From: Acanthacorydalis orientalis
Lineage: Eukaryota > Arthropoda > Insecta > Megaloptera > Corydalidae
DNA length: 64,000 bases
Assembly: GCA_034766995.1 (NCBI GenBank)
Contig: CM068315.1
Location: 45,870,162 to 45,934,161, forward strand
Direction: 5' to 3'
In this document: piece after piece, positions 12,747 to 25,547 of the stretch
How positions within the stretch are numbered: the first letter of the stretch is position 1
Layout of the letters: the number at the start of each line of letters is the position of its first letter
Translations under genes and position numbers: made by a program
Notes under the pieces: generated by a model
Databases searched by the model: none
What the model saw: the letters and a program-made list of their open reading frames with translations, nothing else
What the model was told of the DNA's origin: nothing

Positions 12747-13840
12747 ATAAGAATGTAATTAACACAATTAATGCCATATGCACATAAATTGGAAATATCT
12801 GAATGATGATTGGTTGGTTATTTACGGTTTAAGGGTGCATTGACAATTAAAGTCATTAGCGCACGGTTCTTAATTGAAAAAGTAAGTTTTAATAAAAAAA
12901 TGTAAAGTTATAGTATATATGAAATTTTAAGATTTTATATCGAAGCATGCATAAAGAATGAATTTATATAAAACATATTATGTTTAACTTTACTGTATAC
13001 TTTTATTAAGAATGAATTCGAAAATGAAGTGTGTGAATGAAAAATATGCGAAAATTTTAAAACTTACCCACTACTAACGGGGCAGAAAATAATATTACGC
13101 TTCAAGTAAAACAAATAAATTAATATTGGAAATAAAACTTGAACGAGATAAAATATGAAATGTAATCAAATAAGAATTTAGAGGAAAGAAATGAATAAAT
13201 GAAAAATGTACAAAATAAATATATTTTCAAATGAAATTATTCTTTGAATCTTCTTTTATTACTTTTTTAATTCTTTTAATACAGATCTTTTCAAATTATT
13301 AAAAGTATAATTGCTTTTGAAATATAGTTTTTTTTAAATATTATAGTGTATTCTCTATATAACGAAATGTATATAAGAGACTGAATATATAATTGAATTA
13401 TATAGATAAATTTATAATTAATAGATATTGTATTACACAAGGACAGAAAGTCAATACTTGATAAAAAAAAAATTGAACTGAATCAAGAACATCACTAAGT
13501 CGTTATTATAGTTACGAGTACTATTACATATTTACAGTAATCTAAAATAATAAAATACTTATATTTATTTGTATGTTTAAGCAAGCTATATTCAAGAATT
13601 GTAAATTATTTTACAGAAACATAATATTCATGAATAAATTTTATATGAATATATAATGTACATACTCTCTCTCTCTTTCATACACATTCATAAACACATA
13701 CGCACATACACATATATATATATATATATATATGTGTGTGTATTTGTATATATTTATTATTAAATATCGTTCAAAAGAAAAATGTGTGTTGATGACATAA
13801 ATATATTATATTTCTATTTATTACATTTCTGTTGAAATAA
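12270..13840. other. AT-rich unique DNA
   Basis: Besides 12625-12751 there is a CTCTCTCTC/CACATA/TA patch at 13663-13740. No gene. Confidence 0.7.
12625..12751. repeat. Compound TA array
   Basis: TA runs with CATA, CACA and TCTATCTCT breaks. Confidence 0.9.
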
Positions 13841-14180
13841 CATGTGGACAGGTGTTGTCTTTGTTTTCAAAATTCTATAAAAGTATGATCCGTATTTCCG
13901 TTTAAGACTGTTTCAAAAAGCGCAAACACGAAAATATGTATCTGTCCGCACTAAAGGGAAAGTCAACAGATCAAGGTCCGAACGGCCATATAAGATGATA
14001 CTGACAGTTCTGACATCTATATCAAGCGAAACAATGGTGTCTGGCTAGGTTAGTTATTCAATAAGGTAATGGGTTCACAATGGAAGTCCATGCTGGGTTG
14101 TACTGACGTCGCAGAAATTAATACAATTAAATTTGCCGTATCACGTGGACCTTTTTGTTTTCGCTTAAAAGTTTTAAACG
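13840..14180. promoter_or_regulatory. GC-richer island with monomeric nuclear-receptor site
   Basis: TCAAGGTC (13971-13978) is an extended half-site of FTZ-F1/ERR type. CTGACAG and CTGACATC words follow, as does a TGACGTCG near 14103 (CRE-like). No frame is supported. Confidence 0.3.
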
Positions 14181-15477
14181 ATACACAAAAGCTGCTAAAC
14201 TATACCGACACGCTCTTTTATATATTGTAATCATTTATGCTCTTATAATATTTCTCATTATATGCTTTTGACGAGTTCGAATTGATCCGGACAGCATTTT
14301 ATTATCAAGGCACTAAAAACAATCGGATTTTTTCAACAGGTGGAAAGAAATTTTTTCAATAGAGCGACGTATTTGAACGCTTTTGGGCGTTGCCGTGTTA
14401 TTGAACTCTATCTAACAAAATCACTTTGAGGATATTCAACTATCAATTGGCAATAACGAAGATTATTCGGTAGAAAACAATAATTATGGCAGAGGTAATT
14501 GACTTAATAAAGCAGATAATCTATAAGGTCACAAAAATAAAGATTTTGTGTATAGATTTAATTGATAAAGTCATAATAAAAACCTATTAAATAAAGAAAT
14601 AATAGTTTTTGGTTTAAATGAAAAAGATGTTCTCAAAAAAGAGATAAATCGATAATAATATTCAATTTGAATATTAACAAGACACAAAATGTTAATTTCT
14701 CTTAGATGAATTGTAAATATTTTGTCTATATTGATTTATGTACTTTTCTTCACAATCTTGACAAGAATTTATTTGATAGTAAATAATTTTTATAACTCTG
14801 TGCCTCTGAATGTGATATTTTGAATTCAATATATATATATATTCGTATACTTAAGGAATTATCATTTATAGGAAACAACTTCTTTAAAATATATTAAATA
14901 CATTAGTTTTATGACGCAAATCTTATCTTAACTATTTGAAATTTCCTTAATAAAGTACTATATTAACATTTATTATTGATTTTTCATTATCGACAAATTT
15001 CAAGTATTTTATAAAAACACTAATAACATTTTTAATTCTATAATTAAAAACTTCTTAATAATAATGATACTGAAATAATTTGATATATTTTGATATAAAC
15101 GATATCAATACACACATGTGTATAATAGTGTATATATATATATATATATAATTGGTTAAATCTGTTAATTTTTTATACAGATAGTTAACTAGTTATATAC
15201 ATTAATTTACTCTAGTTGATTTTATTTAATTAATTTTCTAATTTGTACAAATTTTAGCCAATGAAATGAACTAGTTTCATGTTAAAATTAACATATTTTA
15301 TCATTTTTGTATATTTGTATCTTTAAATCAATTGATTCTTTTTTGCCAATTTTAATAAAAAAAATGAGTGTTAAAATTATCATCTATATATGCGATAATA
15401 GATATTTCCAATCAATATATGTTAATTAAATGTATATAATTAATAAATGACATTATTATTTACTAGGGATGCACATA
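14180..15477. other. AT-rich unique DNA
   Basis: TTCGAATTGATCC near 14276 resembles a tRNA B-box but has no A-box or cloverleaf. Nothing else. Confidence 0.65.
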
Positions 15478-15486
15478 TACATATAT

Positions 15487-15539
<53 letters not shown>

Positions 15540-15543
15540 TATA
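15478..15543. repeat. TA array left of foldback element
   Basis: TACATA variants lead into pure TA. Confidence 0.95.
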
Positions 15544-15545
15544 AA

Positions 15546-15764
15546 TAAATTTTAATTTTTTTTGTAAGAGAAAAGTCAAAGAAGATTTATGTTTTAGAAA
15601 GAAATGTCAATTTTAGGATTTATTGTTTTATTTGGACATATTTGTCAAATTGGTGCGTTTTTAATACACATACATACATACGAACCGATTTGACAAGTAT
15701 GTCCAAATAAAACAATAAATCCTAAAACTAACATTACTTTTCTCTCAGTCAAAAATTTAAAAAT
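15546..15764. mobile_element. Foldback (snapback) MITE-like element
   Basis: The core arms 15611-15657 and 15681-15727 are 47 bp each and complementary with about 3 mismatches, separated by a 23 bp loop containing a CATA repeat. Complementarity resumes outside the core (AGAGAAAAGT and poly-T blocks), with one extra segment of about 27 bp in the left arm. The whole forms a palindrome of about 220 bp, placed between TA arrays at 15478-15543 and 15764-15785. It is unlike the other MITE family here. Confidence 0.8.
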
Positions 15765-15785
15765 GTATATATATATATATATATG
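15764..15785. repeat. TA array right of foldback element
   Basis: Short TA run passing into GCGTGTGTGTG. Confidence 0.9.
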
Positions 15786-15789
15786 CGTG

Positions 15790-17160
15790 TGTGTGATTAT
15801 GTACGCGAACACGTGTTAAGCTGTTATTCGGAATGGCCTATTAATTATTCTTAATTTGTGTCCGCATACCTTTAAGCGTGCGCAACTTTATGTTGTGTTT
15901 AGTTGTATATTCTGTGATATATGAAAACTACAAGTCATTTATTTATAGAAATTATATCCAGGAGAAAGTCGCCGAGGTGGTAATGATATTTAAATTAATT
16001 ATTAATTTTTTCTATTTGATTTCAATGCGACTTATTTGCAATACTCGTTTAAACGGATATGGTTATTTAAATGATTGTGTATAAATATTTAATTTTCTAG
16101 TACAGTACTGAAATATAAGTTTACTATTAATTCCAATATGTATCCTCAAATGTGAAGACTTTAATCGAAAAGATATTTTTATCTAAACATTATTTATTTG
16201 TATAAAATATGTATAATAATAAGTGTGTATTTCAATTATATTTTGTCTTATACATTTTTGTATAAATCCTTTCTAACCGAGTTAATTTTAAAATACCTGG
16301 ATGAAAAATGCAACAAAGATTGCCATATATACATCCTTTCTAACACTTGTAAACAGACAATCAATGATATCTACTATTTTGTCGTTCCAGTGTTAAAAAC
16401 TAGAAGTATAAATATGAATAAATAACATTTTATTCTACTTATTCGCATTTCTGTTATTATATTTCTCCTCATATTATTATTTACCAGCTAACTAATTAAA
16501 AACTTTTGATTGCTTGAATAAGATATATTTTGTATTGTAATGAATATGTCAGTATTTAAAATGTATTATTAAATAATACAGTTGTCAATTAAATAATTGT
16601 CTAGTTTATCTGACCATTATTTAAGTGTTTATATATAAAAATTTAACATAAGTAGCATTTGTTGTTATATTCAATTTATTTGTATCTATCTATCTATATA
16701 CTTATATATATATATATATGTAGGTTATATATATATATAATTATTTATTATATAAATACAGACCCCCTGTAATGAACATTTTATTCGAAATACAGTACTT
16801 TACTTCCTTCTTCCTTATAAATTTTTGTGTAATGTAGAAAATGTTAATTGAATTTTCCATATTAATAAATTTCTTAAAATTAGTTTATTTTTTAAATTAT
16901 ATGATATCTTTGCGTAACTTAAAATTAAAGCTGTTTCTAGTTATTACTGATCTGGTTAAGAATATCACAATTTAAGTTTTTTTCTATGATATTTTATAAC
17001 ATTTTTGAATAGATTTTTCTGCTAGTTCTTCAGTAGGTACAATTACATATATCAATTAATCTATTTTTTTTTATCAAAATATCTATTTTTCTATGAATAT
17101 AGGAAGTTATAATGATATTTATGAGTCAATGTTACTTTTGAGTTTTATGAAATGTCATAC
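15790..17160. other. AT-rich DNA with weak frames
   Basis: Small CpG patch 15800-15890; plus frames 15878-16084 and 16198-16425 are AT-biased and hydrophobic with no family features. Confidence 0.6.
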
Positions 17161-17164
17161 AGAC

Positions 17165-17226
17165 ACACACACACACATGTATATATATATATATGTTGTT
17201 TGTGTGTGTGTGTGATTGAGAAAGTT

Positions 17227-17251
<25 letters not shown>
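17165..17251. repeat. CA, TA, TG, TA compound microsatellite
   Basis: ACACACACAC-TA-TTGTTTGTGTGTGTG-TA, so partly self-complementary. Confidence 0.9.
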
Positions 17252-17257
<6 letters not shown>

Positions 17258-17743
17258 GTATCTTTCTTTAATATTTAAAATGTACGATACAAATAACTAG
17301 AATATATTATTACATGAATGAAACTTAGTTGTAGAACTTTTGGAAAGATGTATGAAGTTTTTAAATGACAAATGGTACTTGTTTATGAAGAAAAGCACTT
17401 AGATAATTATTTTTTTGAATTACAATCCATTAGTTCAAGATATAATATAAATTCATGAACGATTTTAATATTTCATAGAGTGGAATCATTAAGGAAAATG
17501 CATTTAATTAATATAATGAAGAAAATTAAAAACCGCACTTATAGTTGATTGATTAAACAAATAGTTGGTAATGTATTGTGATATACAAATTTCTGTACAG
17601 TTTTGGGTGTTAATTTTTTAAGTATATAAATAGTACTTAATATTCATAAACAATAAAAGAAGATCGATGCATTGTGATATTCTAAGATCTAACGGAGATA
17701 TTTACTAGTATAGTTAACAATTACAACATTTAATATAAGATGT

Positions 17744-17750
<7 letters not shown>

Positions 17751-17787
<37 letters not shown>
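17751..17787. repeat. TA microsatellite
   Basis: Pure TA after GTGTA. Confidence 0.95.
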
Positions 17788-17793
<6 letters not shown>

Positions 17794-18247
17794 ACTTTTT
17801 TATTTAATTTCTTATTGTACAAAAATTATGAAAGATCGTTTTTAATGCAATGACAAAAATAAATAATTATAATTATTTCATCACCTACGAGTTATTTTAT
17901 TATTATTCTACAGCTATATATTATCACTTAATGATGGTTCATTACAGGATCAAGTCATTTTTTTAAATATTTTTAAGTTGACCGATTTAATTCCTCTTTT
18001 TCCACACATCTCTTCAAAATTTTGTTATATGTTTATCCTAACAGTTTATTGACTCATATATTTGAGTTTCCATGTAATAAATTTTAAAATGCATGCGTCT
18101 TTTATTGTAATTTGTTCCGTTCATTTTTGTTTCAGCCTCTTTATTTTTATTACTTTATCTTTAATTCTTGTTTGTTTCGTATCCATCTATTCTTTGTTTA
18201 ACACGTCTTGTTATTTCTAAAATATATCTTCCTATGTTTGTCTAACA

Positions 18248-18250
<3 letters not shown>

Positions 18251-18302
<52 letters not shown>
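18251..18302. repeat. TA microsatellite
   Basis: About 50 bp of pure TA. Confidence 0.95.
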
Positions 18303-18305
<3 letters not shown>

Positions 18306-18389
18306 CAATGAGGTTAATTTTATGAAATTGAATCTAGTGATTACATTACATATACATTTATGCAATCATTTAGACAGCAACGATACTTG

Positions 18390-18570
18390 AGAACACTCCA
18401 AATCATTATCAACAGCTTCTGTATTTAAACGTAGACATAAACGTAAAGTTATCAACCTTTCAATAACACATATAACGTGACATTTTGTTTACACTGTCCG
18501 TGACAAACGTTAAATAAACCCGAAAATATGCACGGTTCAGTTGTTTGTTGAGACACTTATACTTTCGGAT
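18390..18570. other. GC-richer island, unassigned
   Basis: GTCCGTGACAAACG, AACCCGAAAATATGCACGG and a poly-pyrimidine start. No open frame of note. Confidence 0.25.
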
Positions 18571-19524
18571 TGAACATTTACTTGTACAGTGAATTTATAA
18601 TAATAAATATTGTTCAGAGAAAAAATATATGATGAAAACACTTGACTATTAAAAGCTGGAGGGTAAAAATAATTACGTAGTATGTATGTGCAGATTTTAA
18701 AATTAACACGTTCGTTGAAGAAGTTTATCGATTATGATCAATATGGTTTCCAAAAAGATATAAAGTATTGATTTTATTAATTAATTTAATGTTTTATAAA
18801 AAATTTTTTTTAAATATAATACTGTATATATATATATAAGTAAAAAACTTTTCGTAAGTGAACTTAAATAATATTCACAATAATTTAAACACCTCTTTTA
18901 AATGTATTAAATTGTTTTTTTTTCATTTTATAATGGTGTATAAGAAACCTGTTCTTAAATAATATAAAAAATAGTTCAAAAAGTTAATTATACATTCAAT
19001 AATGAAGGTGCAAATTAACTTGCAATTTTTAATTGTTATTAAAAGTTGAAACATAATTATATGTTGTACTATTTTCAACCATTAGAATTTATTAACAAAA
19101 AACGTGTATAAAGGAATATGCTGTTAAAATATAGATAAGTTTATTTTTTTATTCAATATAATTTATTTAGTAATTAATAAGCATGAATATTATTTTCATA
19201 TGAGTAGTTTCAAAACAAAATTAATATTTTCACTGGATTTGTACCAATACACTAAACTAATAAAAAGTAATATATACACGTCACATATATTATATAAACA
19301 ATAAAATGTTTACAGATGAAAATGTCAGTAAAGTAAAAAGGAAAGATAAATAAAATATATACAATTCAATACAAGCATTTCATTATTTAAAATTATAAAA
19401 TCGAGACGTAAGCTTGTATAAAGGTTGACAGCTTATCAATAATATTTTATTTTAGTTAATAAATAATTTAGTTAGTAAATAATTTTTTTTGATATTTTTA
19501 TGCATATAAAAAGCTTAATAGTAA

Positions 19525-19569
<45 letters not shown>

Positions 19570-20304
19570 GTAATTTTGTAATGTACCAAATTGAAAAATG
19601 TCCGAAAATGTAATTTAAGAGAGCATTTAAGAAGAACTGTTTTAAAAATTGAAATGTGTGGTACCATCACACTCAGTTAATATTTTTTAAATCCAAAAAA
19701 TTATAATTATTTCTATATTAAATGTTGATTAATAATGTTGGAAAAAAACAATAAAGTTGTTTGTAATATTTTAAATAGTTTTCAAAAAAAAAAGTGGAGA
19801 GAAATTATTTGAATCTCTTTATTTTTATTAATATCTTAAGTGACAGAATTACATAAACATAAAATTTCTGAATAATTGTTACCAAATAAACTGGAAACAA
19901 ATAGCAGAGGTTCCATTTTATACTCTGTAGATATATTGATATTTTTATAAAATATTCCGAATCGAGGAAAATATCAATATTAATATTGTAAATTAAAATA
20001 TCGATAAAATTAAAAAATAATTTATAAATAAACACTTATTTCAGTGAAATATTTTAAATATTTGGCGAACACACTTAAGTTTAATTTAATTACACTATAG
20101 TACGCTGTTCATATTAATAAAGATATATTCATGTTATAGTTATTCTTTAGAAATATTTGAAAAACAAGAATAATATATAATGTAATAATCATGTGGAAAT
20201 GAAAAATTTATTTTCATCAAAATGTTTTTTATATATTTTATAATATAATAATATTACTGTAATAATTTAAGCTTTATTATATTATGTACTTATTTTACTA
20301 CACG

Positions 20305-20308
<4 letters not shown>
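18571..20308. other. AT-rich unique DNA
   Basis: A TAGTTARTAAATAATTT direct repeat at 19455-19490 is the only structure besides the TA array. Confidence 0.65.
19530..19564. repeat. TA microsatellite
   Basis: Pure TA in AT-rich unique DNA. Confidence 0.95.

Positions 20309-20354
<46 letters not shown>
20309..20354. repeat. TA and TG compound microsatellite
   Basis: TA passes into eight TG units, then the 20370 island. Confidence 0.95.
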
Positions 20355-20369
20355 GCTGTGTTTTTCTAA

Positions 20370-20640
20370 ATTTAAAGATTCAACGCGTACATGTAGGCTA
20401 GATACGTGTTAATTCGCAGCGTATTATACCTATGAAGTAGGCCATGACACGATCGTATATTCTTGAAATTGATTGCTGGGAGGAAAAAAGACTTTTTGAT
20501 GTCAATTGGTATAGTGTTTTATGGATATCGGTGTGTCTGAAGATGTATACTCATTACTAATTTTATTAGAGATGACATTTTGAAATAATGGAGTTGGATT
20601 CCATGCTTCGTACGTTGTTTGTGTACAAGTTATAATAAAA
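20370..20640. other. GC-richer island, unassigned
   Basis: It follows a TA/TG array and holds AACGCGTACATG, ATTCGCAGCG and ACACGATCG. No open frame. Confidence 0.25.
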
Positions 20641-21790
20641 GAATCAATTTATTTAAACATGTACATTATTTACAGCTAGCCTAATGTGTATAGTTAATGA
20701 GGAGATAGTTTACAAAATTATTATTTTTAAATCGGATTTCTCTTTTTTGAATCGAATTATGTTATTATAGTATTTATTTTATTATTTATTGGTGGATTAT
20801 TGATAATTTACAATAAACTTTTTATTTTATTTAAAGGATTGTCTACAAATGTTTTCCTTTGAAGTGAACTCATAAATAAGTCTTAACAATCCGCTAAAAG
20901 GTAGCTACTTGAACACAAATATCAGATTTTTCATAAGATCATCGATCGATTTTTTGTTATAAAAAAACTAAGGATAAAATCTCTAAAAAAAGCAGATAAA
21001 CAGTTATTAAGTTATTATTAATAGTATTTTAAATAACCGTGTTTCAAACATTTTTTTTTAGTTTTTAGAGGCTTCAATATTATCTACTATAAGATTAGGG
21101 TCATAGTAATTGATTTTTATAGTTTTAATTTCTATACAAGTCAAAATTTTTTCTAGTCATATATATGAGAGTAAGGGTATGTAGATGTCCTTCATGTTCT
21201 TAATACTCTAGAAATTCAAGCCTATTTACATAATTCCTTCATATCGGTTCCAAAATAGCTCGACACGGCTTTATTTTGAAAATCATAATTTGGAAATATT
21301 CGGTATACTTTAGTAAACCAACGGGTAACATTTTTTTAAATTTGAGCTTATTCAAATATAAATAAGAAAAAAACAATTTAGGCATTGTGATCTTTCCACT
21401 TGATAAGATAAAGCTTATTATGGGTAACTCTAATAAAAAAATAACAATAAATGGAATTTCATTTATTATTTAAATGTGAGAGTACTGCATGAATAATTTA
21501 GTACATACACATTTTATCTAACCACATGTTTATTAGTAAAATGTTATTATTATAATGTTTTTTCTTTAAATGTGGCACTATACATTTAAAAGATTCAATT
21601 ATTATAAATATTTGTTTCTTAAAAAGTGGAATTTATTAAATAAACTCTATTATTTAATTCATTATAAGAACTATTAATTACTGTTATTTTTTTAAAAAAA
21701 TATTATCGATGTTCTAATTGTTATATTAAAAAAATGTACAGTAGATTATTTATTTTTCATACTTATACAAAGAGTATTTAACAGCTAAAT
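20641..21790. other. AT-rich unique DNA, nothing seen
   Basis: No frame, array or hairpin noted. Confidence 0.65.
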
Positions 21791-21795
21791 ATATA

Positions 21796-21922
21796 TTAGG
21801 TGTACAAATCAATTCGGTACCTTTAAATGTAATCAATTATAACTTTATTTAATTCTAAATATTTTCTTATCGTTTTAGGATTTTAAAGTGCTATCAAACC
21901 AAGTTACTCTTCAAACCGCCCT
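21796..21922 (+). mobile_element. Terminal fragment of a second mariner family
   Basis: A TA (21794-21795) is followed by TTAGGTGTACAAATCAATTC, the form of a mariner terminal repeat but distinct from the TIR of the four 560 bp elements. AT-rich UTR-like sequence follows with the word CAAACCGCCC, then the fragment ends at a TA array starting near 21924. No opposite TIR was found downstream. The call rests on the end sequence alone. Confidence 0.55.
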
Positions 21923-21923
21923 T

Positions 21924-21924
21924 G

Positions 21925-21978
<54 letters not shown>
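21924..21978. repeat. TA array truncating a mariner end
   Basis: Starts where the mariner-like sequence from 21796 stops. Confidence 0.95.
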
Positions 21979-21979
<1 letters not shown>

Positions 21980-21982
<3 letters not shown>

Positions 21983-23350
21983 GTTGCTTACATAAATCTA
22001 TGATACTTGTATATTTTTTCAATGAATAACATGTTTTCACATATGAATTCTATCCTCTTACGAATAAAAATTTAAATTATATTTTTCTCACCATGTTAAG
22101 ATTGTTGTATAGGATCCGTTATAAAATAAATGTAACCATAACTTTTTTTGTACGTATAACAAATTTTATAGACTCATTTATTAACAATATAACTGCCTAT
22201 ATATTCATTGTAACTGAATATTGTTTACAGTTATAAACAAAACTAAATACTATTTTATGACCTATGCTAATACTGCAACGTTTTTCTGATGCCTGTTTAC
22301 CATATAAAGCGAAAAAAGTATCATATATTTTGATGATATTTTGTGATTGTATCGGGTCACAGGTCATGATCAACATGTTTATATGGTATCTATAATATCA
22401 CTAATGCCGCATATTTTTACAATATGCGAGGTTCGGATTAACTTTTTTAAATCAAATAATTATTTGCATCGAGATTCGTATATAATATTCGAGAAAGGTG
22501 TTATTAAAAGGTATAAATATATCTTAAAATATTTACAACTTAATATAAGATTATTAATTAAGCGTTACTAAAACAATTTATATTTAAATAAAAACTTTTT
22601 TTATTTCTTTTTCGTATAATATTTGCATTTTTAAAACTACTAATTAACTCTTGTGTGTGCTGTGTAATTTTTTTCCTAAACTATGATGAAAAATCAATTA
22701 AATTTTTATTAAATTATTTTATACTTTCGGTGTTTATTTTTTGAAAATTTATGGTATTGAGGTTAATTAAGTAAACAGTTAAACTTTTCATTTACAATTT
22801 AATTTATTTAAATGTGTTTTTTAATATATAATAATGTCTTCGCAATTTCTTGGAAATATTTGTTAGTAAATTGTAAGAAAGATTAAAGAATAGATGAGTG
22901 ATATTTTTTTATAGAATTTAATATATTAGTTAACTTGCTTGTAGCGACAAGATCAGGAAAATTTATTGTGACCGGTTAAACCAATTATAACATATTTTTA
23001 ACATATCGTTTCTTTAATTATTGCGCTAAAAATATCAACTTATGTATTTTATTCTATTTTATTTCATTCTGTCACATTTTTACAAATAATTAAGTTATTT
23101 AATATATATGTTCAACAAACAACATATTAATTGCATATCTAAAACACTACTAAATTATCAACATAATGAATACTGCATAAATTAGACTTTAAAAATATAG
23201 ACAGAAACTATTTGATGAAGTATTTTAAATTAAAATATTTTAAATATGCAAACTTTATTCTTAAGTTATATTTTAGAAAAATATAAACCATTATTCTTGT
23301 TCATTACTAGTTGAAACATTATTAAAATTTATTCTATACTGGATATTACA
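21980..23350. other. AT-rich unique DNA
   Basis: A weak 74-codon plus frame at 22347-22571 begins with a moderately GC-richer part (CGGGTCACAGGTCATGATC) but has no family features. Confidence 0.6.
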
Positions 23351-23355
23351 CACAT

Positions 23356-23394
<39 letters not shown>
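23351..23394. repeat. CA and TA compound microsatellite
   Basis: About ten CA units, then TA. Confidence 0.95.
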
Positions 23395-23677
23395 ATTTTA
23401 CACGGATTCAACATAAAGAATATTATGTAATATAATAAACTATATCTATCCCGAATAATATTAAGCAAATCTTAGTTATACAGGTAAATAAACGCACAAA
23501 CTTCGAATTATTTGAGCATAATACAAAATGTCGAAATAAATAATGTTGCTATTTCATTATTAATTACCTGAAGATGTCATAAATGATGAAATCTTTAACA
23601 TACTTGTTTAAAATTAAATTTATTTCAGTAAACATAAATATTTTATACAATATATATTTCTTCATATGTACTTATAC

Positions 23678-23696
23678 ATACACACACACACACACA

Positions 23697-23748
<52 letters not shown>
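23678..23748. repeat. CA and TA compound microsatellite
   Basis: CA run, GCA break, about 45 bp TA, short CACA end. Confidence 0.95.
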
Positions 23749-23749
<1 letters not shown>

Positions 23750-23750
<1 letters not shown>

Positions 23751-24565
23751 AGAGATAAAAAATAAAGATTAAGAGAGAAGAGTAAGAGGAGAAGGTTGTT
23801 TATGAATATTTTTTAATGAAATCAAATATATTATAGACTAAGAAGGTTTTCAAATAAATCAATAATTATTTTATATATGTCTATTTGTATTACGAATAAT
23901 AAATATATATTATTAATAATAAAAACTTGTTTACTGATATGTATTTGTGTTCAATTAAAAACAACTAATACTTATCCATGAACAAGTCAACCTACAATAG
24001 TTCTTATATAGTTTTTTTCCATGTCAGTGCAAGGTAATTTGAAGTTTTTTCAAAGTACATCCACGTATGTCAAGTATTATATCTATGTTTACATATATTC
24101 CAATGAATTATAAATAATTATATAAAATTAATCTCACTTAGTATGACAACGAAATTGATTTGCCGTATTTAAAAGAAGACAAAAAAAGTATCAAAAGTAA
24201 TTTAAACTTATTAATAATTATTTTGCTCTAGATAACGTTACAGTTTTTACTAGTATGCAAACTATAACTTGTTATATTCTATTTATCTTTTAAGAATATG
24301 ATTTAAAACATATAAAGAGACATTATCAATGTTATGTATACATTTATTATTGATTTGCTTTTAATAAAAAAAAAGTATAACATATATTAACCCCTTGACA
24401 TAAGAATTAATTGAAATTCGATATGACCAAAAATACTGTTTATTTTTCAGCTTAACATTTATGCAAGTTTAACAAACAAAAGAATATTTCTACATTGCTA
24501 AATATTATAATTCAATGCTAATAACTAAAATTAATAAAGAGTAATTAAATAACAAATTAAATAAT
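23750..24565. other. AT-rich unique DNA
   Basis: GA-rich stretch 23752-23796 after the CA/TA array; no gene. Confidence 0.65.
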
Positions 24566-24568
24566 AAT

Positions 24569-24766
24569 TCAATAGTTCTGTAGAGTATGAAACTTTTCGA
24601 AACATTCTAGTAAATGTAGAGGTATTTGACCTTTTTTGCACTGACAAATCGTTTCGCTTCCTATATTATTTTTTGAGCACATATGGAATTTCTTTACAGG
24701 ATATTGTTTTTTACAAATATGTTCAGGAAAATGTGCCCTCACTAGAATAGCCCATTTAGCTTTCAC
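24569..24766 (-). pseudogene. piggyBac-like transposase C-terminal remnant
   Basis: The 65-codon minus frame has the cysteine-rich tail typical of piggyBac-type (PGBD) transposases: an RAHFPEHI segment, then HMCSK, CQCKKGQIPLHLLECFE and a final FHTLQNY before the stop. The spacing C-x2-K, C-x-C, PLH, ECFE, FHT matches the family's zinc-binding end, which binds DNA rather than cleaving it. No catalytic domain or TTAA-flanked terminal repeat was found. The segment upstream is cut off by TA arrays. It is a fragment of a dead copy. Confidence 0.75.
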
Positions 24767-24800
24767 TGTTACTTTTGTAGTAATTCAAAACAGATTTAGC

Positions 24801-24841
<41 letters not shown>

Positions 24842-24855
24842 TTTTTTCTGCAATT

Positions 24856-24862
24856 TAAGCAA

Positions 24863-24907
<45 letters not shown>

Positions 24908-24976
24908 TAATAATAAATAATAAATCCTAAACAATAATTATATATATATATATATATATATACAATTATTGCTTAG
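24856..24976. repeat. TA arrays bordered by a shared 15 bp word
   Basis: TAAGCAATAATTATA (24856-24870) and TAAACAATAATTATA (24928-24942) each run straight into a TA array. The complement, CAATTATTGCTTAG (24963-24976), follows the second array. The same 15-mer occurs at 59496-59510. The arrays therefore seem to have been copied together with their borders. Confidence 0.65.
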
Positions 24977-25238
24977 CACTAGTAGCTGTACTAATGTAAA
25001 TTAAATCTGCGTGCGTCACAGAGACATCAATGTTTAGAATGGAATAAAAAACACATGAGGTATTACAGACGTTGTTATATATCAAGAGGTTAAGTATATC
25101 ATAGGGGATAAATATATAGTAAAGCAAGACTTTCAGATTTACATCAGTGGTATTTTTTAAAATTAAATTCGACAGAAAAGTTAAAAAAATTCTTTTATCA
25201 ATCTTCGTTCTTTTGAATTATTTGAGTTTTTTTCCATA

Positions 25239-25321
25239 ATTAGTTTCAGCACGTGTACAATCTTTTAGTATATTCTATGCATTATAATTTACTTTATGAT
25301 ATTACACGTGCTGAAACTAAT
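25239..25321. repeat. Perfect 18 bp inverted repeat with CACGTG in each arm
   Basis: ATTAGTTTCAGCACGTGT at 25239-25256 and its exact complement at 25304-25321 are separated by 47 bp. Weaker pairing continues into the loop. Each arm holds a CACGTG E-box. There is no clear target duplication, so a small MITE and a hairpin-forming site are both possible. Confidence 0.85.
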
Positions 25322-25547
25322 CGTAGAAGAGCAAAATCGAGTGATTTAAAAGGGAAATATATCAACGGGATCATCGGTGTAAACACAAATAATAATATCT
25401 TTCATTTTAGTCAATTTTTTTTGTTTCATAAAATATAGTACACTAATTAAATTACTCATCTGTAATTCTAAATATTTATTTAAATTTTTTTAAAAAATAA
25501 CAAATATTTTACTGTACTGTTTGTAAAAAAAGTAATATTAATAAGTA

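Noticed and set aside
14268..14290. B-box-like TTCGAATTGATCC suggesting a tRNA
   Set aside because: No A-box and no cloverleaf can be formed around it.
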